Shown here: positions 37,546-46,058 of the stretch, piece by piece | How positions within the stretch are numbered: the first letter of the stretch is position 1 | How the letters are laid out: every line of letters begins with the position of its first letter | DNA from: Candidatus Eisenbacteria bacterium | GTDB taxonomy: Bacteria > Eisenbacteria > RBG-16-71-46 | Direction: 5' to 3' | Assembly (NCBI GenBank): GCA_020847735.1 | Contig: JADLBL010000014.1 | Location: 49,718 to 113,717 of the forward strand | Length of the DNA stretch: 64,000 bases | Translations under genes and position numbers: made by a program | The notes under the pieces: generated by a model | What the model was told of the DNA's origin: nothing | Seen by the model: the letters and a program-made list of their open reading frames with translations, nothing else | The model's database searches: none

Positions 37546-38457
37546 GTGAGGATTGCCGTCACCGGCGCGAGCGGGTTTCTCGGGCGCCCGCTGGTGGCGC
37601 GCCTCGCCGGCGCCGGGCACGAAGTGGTGCGGCTGGTCCGGCGCGCGCCGCGGTCGGCCGACGAACGCGCCTGGGATCCCGTCGCCGGAGTCCTCGACCG
37701 CTCCGCCCTCGCCGGGGTCGAGGCCGCGGTGCACCTCGCGGGGGCGGGCCTCGCGGACGGCCGGTGGACGGCCGCGAGGCGCACCGCCATTCGCGGCAGC
37801 CGCGTGGACTCGACGCGGCTGCTGGCGGAGACGCTGGCGGGTCTCGCGCCGCGCCCCCGCGTGCTGATCTCCGCCTCGGCGATCGGCATCTACGGCGATC
37901 GTGGTGAGGAATGGCTCGAGGAATCGAGCGCGCCGGGCGCCGGATTCCTCGCCGGGGTCGCGCGCGAGTGGGAGGCGGCGGCCGCACCCGCGGCGCACGC
38001 CGGCATCCGTGTGGCTCATCCGCGCACGGGAATCGTGCTCGCGCCCCACGCGGGGGCGCTCGCGGCGCTGCTGCCGCTCTTCCGGCTCGGGCTCGGCGGG
38101 CGGCTGGGTTCGGGGCGGCAGTGGTGGAGCTGGGTCGCACTGACGGATGCCGTTGGTGCGATCGTCCACGCGCTGGCGGACGACCAGGTGCGCGGTCCGT
38201 TCAACCTCGTCGCGCCGGCTCCGGTGCGCTGCCGCGCGTTCGCGAGCGCGCTCGGCCGTTCGCTCCGGCGGCCCGCGCTGCTGCCGGCGCCCGCGTTCGC
38301 GCTGCGGGCGTGGCTCGGCAGGGCCCGCGCCGACGAACTGCTGCTCGCAAGCCAGCGCGTCCTGCCCTCGGCGCTCGCGCGGAGCGGCTTCGAGTTCACC
38401 TCGCCAGACCTGGACGACACGCTCGTGCGGCTGTTGCGATCGTCGCCCGGGAAGTGA
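37546..38457 (+). CDS. TIGR01777-family NAD-dependent epimerase (YfcH-like)
   Basis: A 303-residue atypical extended SDR. The Rossmann motif is TGASGFLG (residues 6-13). VHLAGAGLADGRW, RVDSTRLLAE, SASAIGIYG and PRTGIVLAPHAGALAALLPLFRLGLGGRLGSGRQWWSWV are signatures of the YfcH/SulA-epimerase group. The C-terminal DUF1731-type segment (LPAPAFALRAWLG, ELLLASQRVLPSAL) is present. The physiological substrate is unknown. It starts with GTG 40 bases after the slipin gene and closes the long run of genes from 26145. Confidence 0.88.
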   Translation: MRIAVTGASGFLGRPLVARLAGAGHEVVRLVRRAPRSADERAWDPVAGVLDRSALAGVEAAVHLAGAGLADGRWTAARRTAIRGSRVDSTRLLAETLAGLAPRPRVLISASAIGIYGDRGEEWLEESSAPGAGFLAGVAREWEAAAAPAAHAGIRVAHPRTGIVLAPHAGALAALLPLFRLGLGGRLGSGRQWWSWVALTDAVGAIVHALADDQVRGPFNLVAPAPVRCRAFASALGRSLRRPALLPAPAFALRAWLGRARADELLLASQRVLPSALARSGFEFTSPDLDDTLVRLLRSSPGK

Positions 38458-38536
38458 CCGGGGGCCCCGACGGCGCGTTGCTCATGGGTCCACGCGGGGC
38501 TCCGGGCAGCGGTGCGCACGCGGCGTCTTTTCCCGC

Positions 38537-38566
38537 TTGTCGGGAGCGCGCCCGTCTGGCTAACCT
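38537..38566 (+). promoter_or_regulatory. Leaderless-type promoter for the lipoprotein gene
   Basis: TTGTCG (38537-38542), 18-base spacer, TAACCT (38561-38566), then seven bases to GTG 38574. No Shine-Dalgarno lies upstream of the GTG. Confidence 0.55.
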
Positions 38567-38573
38567 GCTGGCC

Positions 38574-39218
38574 GTGACCGCCCTTCCGCGCAAGCTGCTC
38601 GCGATCGCCGCGTGCCTGGTGCTCGCCGGATGTTCGTCGTCGCCCGCTCCCGGTCCGCTGACGGCGCCTCCGCCGCTGCCTCCCCGCGTCGTTTCGGGCG
38701 CGCCCGACACGGCGGGCGTGTCGGTCGGCTCGCCGAACGCGCTCTACCGATTCCGCTTCAAGCAGACCGAGCCGGGAGGGGACTTCAACTTCCGCGACCG
38801 CGACCTGACCTTCTATTTCCGGCCGACGCCGACCGCGCTTTATTTCCGGATCGAGAATCTGCAGGGCCGGCCGGTATGGATCAACTGGGACAACAGCCGG
38901 TTCCTCGACGTCAACGGCCGCACCGGCAAGGTGGCTCACAGCACGACCCGCTGGAGCGACCGTTATTCGCTGCAGGCCCAGACCCAGGTTCCGGGACAGC
39001 AGCAGTACAGCGATTACGTGTTCCCGATGGACGACCTGACGGACCCGGGCTCGACCGGCGGCGAGGACCAGCAGCCGCACCGCCCCCTGATTCCCGAGGA
39101 CCAGAGCGCTCCGATGTACACGGGCCGAAGCTTTGGCGTGGATCTCGAGTTCCTCGTCGAGGACCGCCCGCGCACCTACACGTTTCGATTCCAGGTCGCG
39201 AGCGTCATTCCGCGCTGA
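38574..39218 (+). CDS. Lipoprotein of unknown function
   Basis: A 214-residue lipoprotein. The signal ends in a textbook lipobox VLAGC at Cys20, followed by a Pro-rich linker. The mature domain is beta-rich: LTFYFRPTPTALYFRIENL, then WINWDNSRFLDVNGRTGKVAH and a QQYSDYVFPMDD stretch. The INWD-S--D--G-VAH pattern recurs in lipoproteins I have seen in other envelope genes, but no function is attached to it. GTG 38574 is in frame and exactly seven bases from a promoter -10 box. Confidence 0.65.
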   Translation: MTALPRKLLAIAACLVLAGCSSSPAPGPLTAPPPLPPRVVSGAPDTAGVSVGSPNALYRFRFKQTEPGGDFNFRDRDLTFYFRPTPTALYFRIENLQGRPVWINWDNSRFLDVNGRTGKVAHSTTRWSDRYSLQAQTQVPGQQQYSDYVFPMDDLTDPGSTGGEDQQPHRPLIPEDQSAPMYTGRSFGVDLEFLVEDRPRTYTFRFQVASVIPR

Positions 39219-39236
39219 GCCCCGGCGGCCCGGGGC
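39219..39236 (+). terminator. Small terminator-like hairpin after the lipoprotein gene
   Basis: A 7-bp stem GCCCCGG/CCGGGGC with a four-base loop, directly after the TGA. Short and without T-run, so weak. Confidence 0.35.
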
Positions 39237-39260
39237 GCCTCACGGGGCTCCGGAGCCGCT

Positions 39261-39290
39261 TTGACAGCGGGCCGCGAACGGGTCTAGAAA
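39261..39290 (+). promoter_or_regulatory. Strong promoter for ribosomal protein S1
   Basis: A perfect TTGACA (39261-39266), an 18-base spacer and TAGAAA (39285-39290). The predicted leader is about 63 bases. This is the best -35 box in the window, in keeping with a highly expressed ribosomal gene. Confidence 0.65.
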
Positions 39291-39360
39291 CTCCAGTTCC
39301 ACGGCCCTCCGCAGGCCCGCGCAGCCGCTCGCTTCCTACTTCCAACATGGATCGACCCCG

Positions 39361-41046
39361 ATGACGACGAACGAGAACCCGACACCGCCCGAGACGACCC
39401 CCCCGGACACCGAGGGCGACTTCGAAGCCTCGTCCGCCGAGTTCGCGAAGGCGCTGCAGGAGTTCGAGCGTCGCCAGAGCGGGGCCGAGTCCGTCCCGAT
39501 GGCCGAGACGCAGCCGGCGGTCGGCGAGCGCCTGAGCGCCAGGGTCGTCTCGGTCGGCGAGAGCCACGTCCTGCTGGACTATGGCGGCCGCAGCGAAGGC
39601 GTCGCCGAGACGCCGCAATTCCGCAACGAGGACGGCTCGATGGGCATCATTCCCGGCGACCAGCTCGAGTTGTACGTCGTCGAGAGCGGCGAGCAGGTCG
39701 TGCTGGCGAAAGCGGCCACCCCCTCGAAAGCGGGTGGCGCGAGGGCCGAGCGCGTGGCCGCGCTGGCCGCGCTTCGCGAAACGATCGACGCGGGTGTCCC
39801 CGTGACGGGCAAGGTGACGGGCACGAACTCGGGCGGACTGGTGGTGGACGTCGGCGGTGTACGCGCGTTCTGCCCCGTTTCGCAGATCGAGAACGGATTC
39901 TGCGCCGACCCGGGCGTCTACGTGGGTCAGACCCTCGAGTTCCTGGTCGCTTCGGTCGAGGAGGGGCGCGGCAGCGCCGTGCTCTCGCGCCGCAAGCTGC
40001 TGCGCCGCTCGGAAGAGGCCAGCGGCCGGCAGTTGCTGTCCGAGCTCAAGCCCGGCGACGAACGCGAGGCGGTCGTGCGTCGGCTCGAGCCTTTCGGCGC
40101 GTTCGTGGGCCTGGGCGGCGTGGACGGGCTGGTGCACGTTTCCGAGATCCGCCACGAGCGGACGAACCACCCGAAGGAAGCGCTCAAGGTCGGCGAGCGG
40201 GTGAAGGTGAAGGTGCTCAAGATCGAGACCGGTAAGGACGGCAAGCCGCGCATCGCGCTCTCGATCAAGGCGGTGTCGCCCGACCCGTGGGAAGGCGTCA
40301 CGGAGCGCTTCAAGCCCGGCGAACGCGTCAGCGGAACGGTCGTGCGTCTGACCGATTTCGGAGCGTTCATCGCGCTCGCTCCCGGAATCGACGGACTCGT
40401 CCACGTCTCCGAGGTCGCGTCGCACCGCATCGCGACGGTCAAGGACGCGCTCAAGCGCCACCAGGCGGTCGAGGCCATCGTGCTGTCGGTGGACGCCGAC
40501 AAGCGCCGCATCGCCCTGTCGGTCCGGCAGGCGCTCGAAGCCTCGCTGCCCCCCGCGCGCACGCCGCAGATTGGAGAGACCGTCGAAGGTCGCGTCGGCA
40601 ACGTGGTCGCCTTCGGGGTGTTCGTGGACCTGCCGGAGTTCGGCCCTCGCGCGAGCGGTCTGCTGCCGCGTGAGCTGAGCGGTCACGCCGGCGAGGCGGA
40701 GATGAAGGAGCAGTTCAAGATCGGCCAGCCCGTGCGCGTCGAAGTGATCGAACTGCGCGAGGGCAAGATCCGCCTCGGCCTCGAAGGCGGGCCGCGCCCC
40801 GAGCCGCGCGCCCCGCGCGCTCCACGCGCCGAACGCGAAGGCGGCGGGCGAAGCGGACGGGGCGAGCGTGGCGGACGGGAGAGGAGCGACCGGCCGCGGC
40901 GCGAAGGTCCCGGGCGCGGAGCCCGGGAGGAGCGCCCGAACATCGTGTCCTCGACCGTTCCGGCCAACGAGCCGACCACCATGGCGCTCGCGCTGCGCAA
41001 GGCGATGGAGGACGCCCGGCGCAAGGCGGAGGGTCAGGGCCGGTAG
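39361..41046 (+). CDS. rpsA: 30S ribosomal protein S1-like RNA-binding protein
   Basis: A 561-residue protein with five S1 OB-fold repeats at about 52-116, 138-208, 225-300, 317-385 and 402-478. Repeats three and four show the classic GAFVGLGGVDGLVHVSEI and GAFIALAPGIDGLVHVSEV cores. An acidic, Pro/Thr-rich N-terminal tail and a long Arg/Gly-rich tail (about 480-530) flank them. S1 recruits mRNA to the 30S subunit. Five repeats rather than six, plus the RG tail, differ from E. coli S1. In a genome with many leaderless genes its role in mRNA choice is of interest. Confidence 0.88.
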   Translation: MTTNENPTPPETTPPDTEGDFEASSAEFAKALQEFERRQSGAESVPMAETQPAVGERLSARVVSVGESHVLLDYGGRSEGVAETPQFRNEDGSMGIIPGDQLELYVVESGEQVVLAKAATPSKAGGARAERVAALAALRETIDAGVPVTGKVTGTNSGGLVVDVGGVRAFCPVSQIENGFCADPGVYVGQTLEFLVASVEEGRGSAVLSRRKLLRRSEEASGRQLLSELKPGDEREAVVRRLEPFGAFVGLGGVDGLVHVSEIRHERTNHPKEALKVGERVKVKVLKIETGKDGKPRIALSIKAVSPDPWEGVTERFKPGERVSGTVVRLTDFGAFIALAPGIDGLVHVSEVASHRIATVKDALKRHQAVEAIVLSVDADKRRIALSVRQALEASLPPARTPQIGETVEGRVGNVVAFGVFVDLPEFGPRASGLLPRELSGHAGEAEMKEQFKIGQPVRVEVIELREGKIRLGLEGGPRPEPRAPRAPRAEREGGGRSGRGERGGRERSDRPRREGPGRGAREERPNIVSSTVPANEPTTMALALRKAMEDARRKAEGQGR

Positions 41047-41071
41047 GTCCGATCGTTTCCGAAGGGTGCCT

Positions 41072-41107
41072 GCGGGGCCCGCGAACGCCGTCGTTCGCGG
41101 GCCCCGC
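41072..41107. terminator. Bidirectional terminator after rpsA
   Basis: A perfect 16-bp stem (41072-41087 with 41092-41107) and a four-base loop, placed exactly between the convergent rpsA and GT39-like genes. The strongest hairpin in the window. Confidence 0.8.
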
Positions 41108-41112
41108 GCCGT

Positions 41113-42483
41113 TCATGCGGCGGAGCCGCGCCCCTCGATGACGGTGAAGCTCCGGCGGCCGCGTCGCAGTCGCCGCGCGAGAGCGTCCGCCCCGGCGGCC
41201 GCGTAGAGCGCGATGAGCGGCTCGACCGGAACGCGCATGCGCAGCGCGCCCCAGTAGACGACCGCGAGGGCGGTGAAGAACGCGATGGTCACCGCGGGCA
41301 GCGACAGGAACAGCCGCTTGCCGCCGAGCAGCGTGACGACCAGGCCGGCGAGCGCGAGCGGGAAGGCGAACAGCGACCACAACAGCAGCGGGTCGGCCAT
41401 GGCGAGCAACCGTCCGAGCGGCGAGTCCGCGCGGCTCCAGGTGCCCGTCGATCCGCCCTCGCGTGTGAGGCGCCAGAAGCGCGCGAGCTTGGCGGCGGCG
41501 GCGGCGGGCCACTGCGCGACGCGTTCGCGCAGGAACTGCTTCGCGAGCCGACCCGAGAGCCGGTCGGCCCCGACCTCCGAAAGTCCGCGGTAGCGGCTCG
41601 CCCACGGCTCGACGTGGTAGAGGCTCTCGGCGCCGCCGAGGCGCGCGGGGTCGTCCCAGATGCGCGGGTTGTTGGCGTCGAACAGCGCCCGGCCGCCGCC
41701 CGTCGTGACCGGCACGAACGCCTTCAGTTCGATCGCGTTGCGGATCGTCCACGGCCCGACCGCCAGCGCCACGCCGGCGAACAGCAGCGCGACCTGGCGC
41801 AGCCGGTCGCGGCGCGTCACCGTGAGCCCGAGAGGAAACCAGGCCCACAGCGCGACCAGCAGCGGCAGGGGCAGCGAAGTCGGACGCGCGAGCGCCGCGA
41901 TTCCCCACACCAGGCCCGCGCCGAGGGCGCGGGCGGGCCGCGGCGTCTTCACCCATTCGGCGGACAGGTGCAGGGCGATCAGCAGCAGCAGCGCGAACGT
42001 CGTTTCGGTGAGCAGGTAACCCGAGAAGAACACCAGCGGCGGGCACAGCGCGGCGAGCCAGCCCGCCCAGCGCGCGACGCCGCCGCCGAATGTCGCGCGG
42101 GCGTAGCCGGCGAGCACCGGGGCGATGAGCGCCCCGATCGCGCACTGCAGCAGCAGCGCCGCGAAGAAGTCGTGACCGACGCCGCGGTACACGAGGCTCG
42201 TCAGCCACGGTACGAGCGGCGGTCGGAACGCGGTGGGATGGGGCCCCGCGGCTCCGTTCAGGGCGAACCCCACCCCGCGGGCGAGGTTCCACGCCAGCGT
42301 GTCGTAATCCGCCGAATCGGCGTAGGGAACGGGCGAGCGGCCGTTCGCGAGCAGCGTGTAGGCCGCGCGCACCGCGAATCCGACCGCGAACAGCCACAGC
42401 GGCTCGAGCGGCGGACGCCGCCGGGGACCGGCGGGCCGCAGGGGCCGCCGGGCGGCCGGATCAGGGGGGACGCGCTGGAGCAT
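41113..42483 (-). CDS. GT39/PMT-like membrane glycosyltransferase
   Basis: A 456-residue polytopic membrane protein. After a basic Pro-rich tail it has about ten hydrophobic helices. The first periplasmic loop carries the expected acidic motif (PYADSADYDTLAWNLARG), followed by TAFRPPLVPWL, an ArnT/PMT-type pattern for use of polyprenyl-phosphate sugar donors. LTETTFALLLLIALHL and ALARPTSLPLPLL support the family. It probably adds a sugar to a protein or lipid on the periplasmic side. It converges on rpsA; its ATG lies nine bases after a TAGACT box, without a Shine-Dalgarno. Confidence 0.8.
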   Translation of the reverse strand: MLQRVPPDPAARRPLRPAGPRRRPPLEPLWLFAVGFAVRAAYTLLANGRSPVPYADSADYDTLAWNLARGVGFALNGAAGPHPTAFRPPLVPWLTSLVYRGVGHDFFAALLLQCAIGALIAPVLAGYARATFGGGVARWAGWLAALCPPLVFFSGYLLTETTFALLLLIALHLSAEWVKTPRPARALGAGLVWGIAALARPTSLPLPLLVALWAWFPLGLTVTRRDRLRQVALLFAGVALAVGPWTIRNAIELKAFVPVTTGGGRALFDANNPRIWDDPARLGGAESLYHVEPWASRYRGLSEVGADRLSGRLAKQFLRERVAQWPAAAAAKLARFWRLTREGGSTGTWSRADSPLGRLLAMADPLLLWSLFAFPLALAGLVVTLLGGKRLFLSLPAVTIAFFTALAVVYWGALRMRVPVEPLIALYAAAGADALARRLRRGRRSFTVIEGRGSAA

Positions 42484-42492
42484 GAGGGAACC

Positions 42493-42498
42493 AGTCTA
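42493..42498 (-). promoter_or_regulatory. -10 box of a leaderless-type promoter for the GT39-like gene
   Basis: TAGACT on the minus strand (42498-42493), nine bases from ATG 42483. No clear -35 is seen at 17-18 bases. The rest of the gap to 42780 holds no gene or obvious hairpin; it must contain the promoter of the next gene, which I cannot pick out. Confidence 0.4.
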
Positions 42499-42780
42499 GC
42501 CGCGGCCGCGTCCCCGGCGCGACTCGCATGCCCCGGACGGCGCGGCCGTGCAGGCTGCAATGCTGTTCCTCCGGCCGCCGCGGGGCGCGTCGCATTCGGG
42601 CCCGATTGCCGCGCAATTGGCGTGCACCTGCGCCGGCGCGGGGACGACGCCGGACTGGCAGCATCGTTGCTCAGTTCCTGCCTCGGAGGATCCCGATCGT
42701 CGGGAGCTGTCCGCAGGTGCACCGGCACGGGCGAGGCGAAGACCGCGTCCGGCCGGGCCACAGGGAAGAGGAGACCCCGA

Positions 42781-43350
42781 ATGGACCACTACATCCCCAA
42801 GCGCCGCGTGCCCGTCACGCTCTGGTCGAACGACCGCGAACGCGCGGAGGGGCACGTGTTCCTGGACCTCGACCCTTCCGGCAACAGCCACCAGACGGTG
42901 CTGGCGAAACTCAATGAAGCGTCGCGGTTCCTGCCGGTCGCCGTCGGGCCGCAGGGGCTCATCCAGCTCTACAACAAGTCCCGGCTGGTCCGCGTCACGA
43001 CCGGTCCGGACGTGCTCCAGAGCGACGTTTTCAACCGCGGCTTCCTGCCGTGGCGTGAGGAGGAGGCGGACGTATGGCTGTCCGACGAAACATCGGTTTC
43101 GGGACGAGTGTGGATGCCTCTCGAGCGTCCCACGCAGCGCATCTCCGACTTCATGAACCAGCGGGGCTGGGAGTTCTTTGTGCTCCTCACCGGCCGGGAC
43201 GTGCAGCTGGTGAGTTCCGCGGCGGTGGCGCGCATGGCGCTTTCGGAGAGCGCCGAGGCACCCCTGGACTTGCCCGATTCCCGGATCGCCGGCCTGAAGT
43301 GGCCTGATCCTTCGATGTTCGCCATGGGGCTGATGGAGGGTCGTGCATGA
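42781..43350 (+). CDS. Unknown protein with an internal duplication
   Basis: A 189-residue soluble protein without signal or membrane segment. Two halves resemble each other. Residues 11-72 (PVTLWSNDRERAEGHVFLDL, TVLAKLNEASRFLPV, LIQLYNKSRLVRV) and 96-152 (ADVWLSDETSVSGRVWMPL, ISDFMNQRGWEFFVL, DVQLVSSAAVARM) share the order strand, G-V-hydrophobic strand, helix, F-hydrophobic strand and closing strand. I recognise no named family. An AGAGGAGA site precedes the ATG. It may bind a ligand or nucleic acid as an intramolecular dimer; this is inference. Confidence 0.55.
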   Translation: MDHYIPKRRVPVTLWSNDRERAEGHVFLDLDPSGNSHQTVLAKLNEASRFLPVAVGPQGLIQLYNKSRLVRVTTGPDVLQSDVFNRGFLPWREEEADVWLSDETSVSGRVWMPLERPTQRISDFMNQRGWEFFVLLTGRDVQLVSSAAVARMALSESAEAPLDLPDSRIAGLKWPDPSMFAMGLMEGRA

Positions 43351-43402
43351 GCGCGTGTCCCCGGCGCCCGCAGGCGCGGTTCACGTCGTGAGCTTCACCC
43401 TG

Positions 43403-43419
43403 CCCGCGTGAGGCGGGCC
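43403..43419 (+). terminator. Possible small terminator
   Basis: GCCCGC (43403-43408) pairs with GCGGGC (43414-43419) around a five-base loop, 53 bases after the preceding stop. Weak. Confidence 0.3.
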
Positions 43420-43515
43420 GCAGGCGGACCGCAACGGCTTCCGCCAGTGACCGGCGACCGGAGATTCGGACGATGTTCCGACCCGGTCGCCGGTTCGTTC
43501 GCGTCCCGCGCCGCC

Positions 43516-43544
43516 TTGCCCGGTCTGCGTGCGCGGGCTACGGT
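43516..43544 (+). promoter_or_regulatory. Leaderless-type promoter for the nitrilase gene
   Basis: TTGCCC (43516-43521), 17-base spacer, TACGGT (43539-43544), seven bases, ATG 43552. The transcript would begin on the A of the start codon. Confidence 0.6.
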
Positions 43545-43551
43545 CGCGGCC

Positions 43552-44418
43552 ATGAAGACCTTCCGCGTCGCGTTCGCGCAGGGCCGCCCGGCATTCGGCC
43601 GCACCGAGGCGAATCTCGAGAAGGGCCTCGCGCTGGCGGCCACCGTGGATGCCGACCTGGTCGTGCTCCCGGAGCTGTGGTCCACGGGCTACGTCTTCTC
43701 GTCGCATGCCGAGGTCGCCGCCCTCGCCGAGGACGCGCGCACGGGCGCCACCGCGAAGGCGCTCGCGTGGGCGGCGAAGCGCGAGAAACGCCACTACGTC
43801 GCCGGCTTCGCCGAGGCCGCGCGCGGCCGCTTCTACAACAGCGCGATGCTGGTCGGACCCGGTGGCGTCCAGGCCGTCTACCGCAAGCTCCACCTGTTCG
43901 AGCGCGAGCAGGAGTGGTTCGAGCGCGGGGATCTGCCGCTCGGGGTCCACCGCGTGGGCCCGGCGCGCGTCGGCATGCTGATCTGCTACGACTGGCGTTT
44001 TCCCGAAGCCTCGCGCGTGCTGGCCCTGAAGGGCGCCGACGTCATCGTCCACCCGAGCAACCTGGTCTTCCCGCACGCGCAGCAGGCGATGCTGACCCGC
44101 GCGCTCGAGAACCGGGTGTATGTCGTGACCGCGAATCGGACGGGCACCGAGCGCCGGCGCGGCGGAACCGTGCCGTTCACCGGGCGCAGTCAGATCGCGG
44201 GACCCGACGGGCAGCCGCTCGCGCGCGCGAGCCGGACGGGCGAGGTGGCGGCAGCCGCGGACGTGGACCTCGCGCGCGTGCGCGACAAGCGGCTGACGCG
44301 CAGGACCGCGTTGTTCTCGAACCGCCGGCCCGAGCACTACGCCGCGCTCACCGGCGGCCGCGACCTCGCCTACCCGCCGGTCCGTGCCGTGCCCCGCCGC
44401 AGGAGAGGGCGGGCATGA
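43552..44418 (+). CDS. Carbon-nitrogen hydrolase (nitrilase superfamily, omega-amidase-like)
   Basis: A 288-residue amidase. The Glu-Lys-Cys triad is visible as Glu41 in VLPELW, Lys112 in VYRKLHLF and Cys145 in LICYDWRFPE. NRTGTERR and the GRSQIAGPDG motif near the C-terminus complete the fold. The best family fit is branch 10/omega-amidase, which hydrolyses alpha-ketoglutaramate-type amides. Its stop overlaps the ATG of the peptidase gene, so it heads a two- or three-gene unit. Confidence 0.88.
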   Translation: MKTFRVAFAQGRPAFGRTEANLEKGLALAATVDADLVVLPELWSTGYVFSSHAEVAALAEDARTGATAKALAWAAKREKRHYVAGFAEAARGRFYNSAMLVGPGGVQAVYRKLHLFEREQEWFERGDLPLGVHRVGPARVGMLICYDWRFPEASRVLALKGADVIVHPSNLVFPHAQQAMLTRALENRVYVVTANRTGTERRRGGTVPFTGRSQIAGPDGQPLARASRTGEVAAAADVDLARVRDKRLTRRTALFSNRRPEHYAALTGGRDLAYPPVRAVPRRRRGRA

Positions 44419-46058
44419 CGGCCGAAGGCGGGGCCGCGCGCGAAGCGGAGCTCGCATCCTTCATCGAGTCCCTGGTGGCCGAGCTGGCGCCGCTCGAACG
44501 CGAGCACAACGACGAGTACTGGAAGCTCGCGACCACCGGGGGCGACGAGCACCTGCGCCGCTGCGCCGAGCTCGACTCGCGCATGCGGCTGGCGTTCGCC
44601 CGGCCCGAGTCGTACGCGCGGCTGCGGCGCATCGCCGCGGCCGGGCCGCTCGCCGATCCGCTGCTCCAGCGCCAGCTCGAACTGCTGCTCGCGGCGCACC
44701 GCTCGAAGCAGATTCCGCCGGCGATGATCGAGCGGCAGGTGCTGATCGAGAAGCGGCTCGAGGCCGTCTTCACGAACTTTCGCGCCGAACTGGACGGCCA
44801 GCCCGTCTCCGACAACGCCCTCGTCGAAGTGCTGACGCGTTCGGAGGACGTCGCGCGGCGACGGCGTGCCTGGACGGCGGGCAAGCAGGTGGGTGCCGCG
44901 GTCGAGGCCGACCTGCTCGAGCTGGTGCGGCTGCGCAACGAGGGCGCGCGGCTGCTGGGGTTCGCGAACTACCACGTCATGAGCCTCGAGCTCGACGAAC
45001 TGCCGCCGGAGTGGCTCTTCGGCCTGCTCGACCGGCTCGAGCGCGAGACGCAGCCGCTGTGGAACGAGTACCGCGGCGCGCTCGAGCGCGGTCTCGCGGA
45101 ACGCTTCGGGTGCTCCGTGTCCGAACTTCGCCCGTGGCACTACGCCGACCCGTTCTTCCAGCAGGCGCCGGCGGCGGGGGCGGACCTTTCGCCCTTCTAC
45201 GCGCGGCAGGACCTCGAGGCGCTGACCGAAGGGTTCTTCCGCGCCTGCGGTTTCGAGATCGCGCCGCTGCTGCGGCTCGCCGATCTGCACGAGAGGCCGG
45301 GCAAGAACCAGCACGCGTTCTGCATGTCCGTGGACCGGGGCGACGACATCCGCGTGCTGTGCAATCTCCAGCCCGACGAGAAATGGATGGGCACGATGCT
45401 GCACGAGTTCGGGCACGCGATCTACGACCAGTGCGTGGACCGCTCGCTGCCCTGGCTGCTCCGCACGCACGCGCACATCCTCTCGACCGAGGCGAGCGCG
45501 ATGCTGTTCGGGCGGCTGTCCCGGAACCCGGCCTGGCTGAGGCGCTGGCCCGGCGCCGACCCGGCGGAGCTGGCGAAGCAGGCGGGCCCGGTGGCGCGGG
45601 CCGTGCGCGAGCAGCTGCTCGTCCAGACGCGCTGGGAGCTGGTGATGATCCACATGGAGCGGGCGCTGTACGCCGATCCGGAGCAGGACCTGCGGTCGCT
45701 GTGGTGGGACCTCGTCGAGCGCTTCCAGGGCGTCCGGCGCCCGGAAGGGCGGGACGCGCCGGACTGGGCGGCGAAGATCCATTTCAGCATCGCGCCGGCC
45801 TACTACCAGAACTACCTGCTCGGCGAGATGGTGGCCTCGCAGCTGCAGGAGACGCTGCTCGAGCGCGTGCTCGGCGGCGGCCCGGACCGCTGGGAGCGGC
45901 TGAGCGGCGATCCGGCCGTCGGCGCGTTCCTGCGCGAGCGCTACTACGCGCCGGGACGGCGCTGGACGTGGCGCGAGCTGATCGTGCACGCGACCGGCCG
46001 AGAACTCGACACGGCGCCGTTCGTCAACGACCTCTCGGGCTGGACAGCGTCCGCGTGA
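44415..46058 (+). CDS. M2 (ACE-like) zinc metallopeptidase
   Basis: A 547-residue, mostly helical peptidase of the M2/M3 gluzincin class. The zinc site is HEFGH (His330, Glu331, His334) with Glu359 (LSTEASAML) as third ligand. Landmarks are EHNDEYWKLATTGGDEHL, LRNEGARLLGFANYH, WHYADPFFQQAP, the HFSIAPAYYQNYLLGEM stretch and a C-terminal ELIVHATGREL. There is no signal peptide, so it is cytoplasmic and probably cleaves small peptides. The ATG follows an AGGAGAGGG site and overlaps the nitrilase stop; the stop overlaps the next GTG. Confidence 0.85.
   Translation: MTAEGGAAREAELASFIESLVAELAPLEREHNDEYWKLATTGGDEHLRRCAELDSRMRLAFARPESYARLRRIAAAGPLADPLLQRQLELLLAAHRSKQIPPAMIERQVLIEKRLEAVFTNFRAELDGQPVSDNALVEVLTRSEDVARRRRAWTAGKQVGAAVEADLLELVRLRNEGARLLGFANYHVMSLELDELPPEWLFGLLDRLERETQPLWNEYRGALERGLAERFGCSVSELRPWHYADPFFQQAPAAGADLSPFYARQDLEALTEGFFRACGFEIAPLLRLADLHERPGKNQHAFCMSVDRGDDIRVLCNLQPDEKWMGTMLHEFGHAIYDQCVDRSLPWLLRTHAHILSTEASAMLFGRLSRNPAWLRRWPGADPAELAKQAGPVARAVREQLLVQTRWELVMIHMERALYADPEQDLRSLWWDLVERFQGVRRPEGRDAPDWAAKIHFSIAPAYYQNYLLGEMVASQLQETLLERVLGGGPDRWERLSGDPAVGAFLRERYYAPGRRWTWRELIVHATGRELDTAPFVNDLSGWTASA

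Noticed and set aside
39347..39360. ATG at 39347 as the start of ribosomal protein S1
   Set aside because: It is not in frame with the S1 protein; ATG 39361 is.
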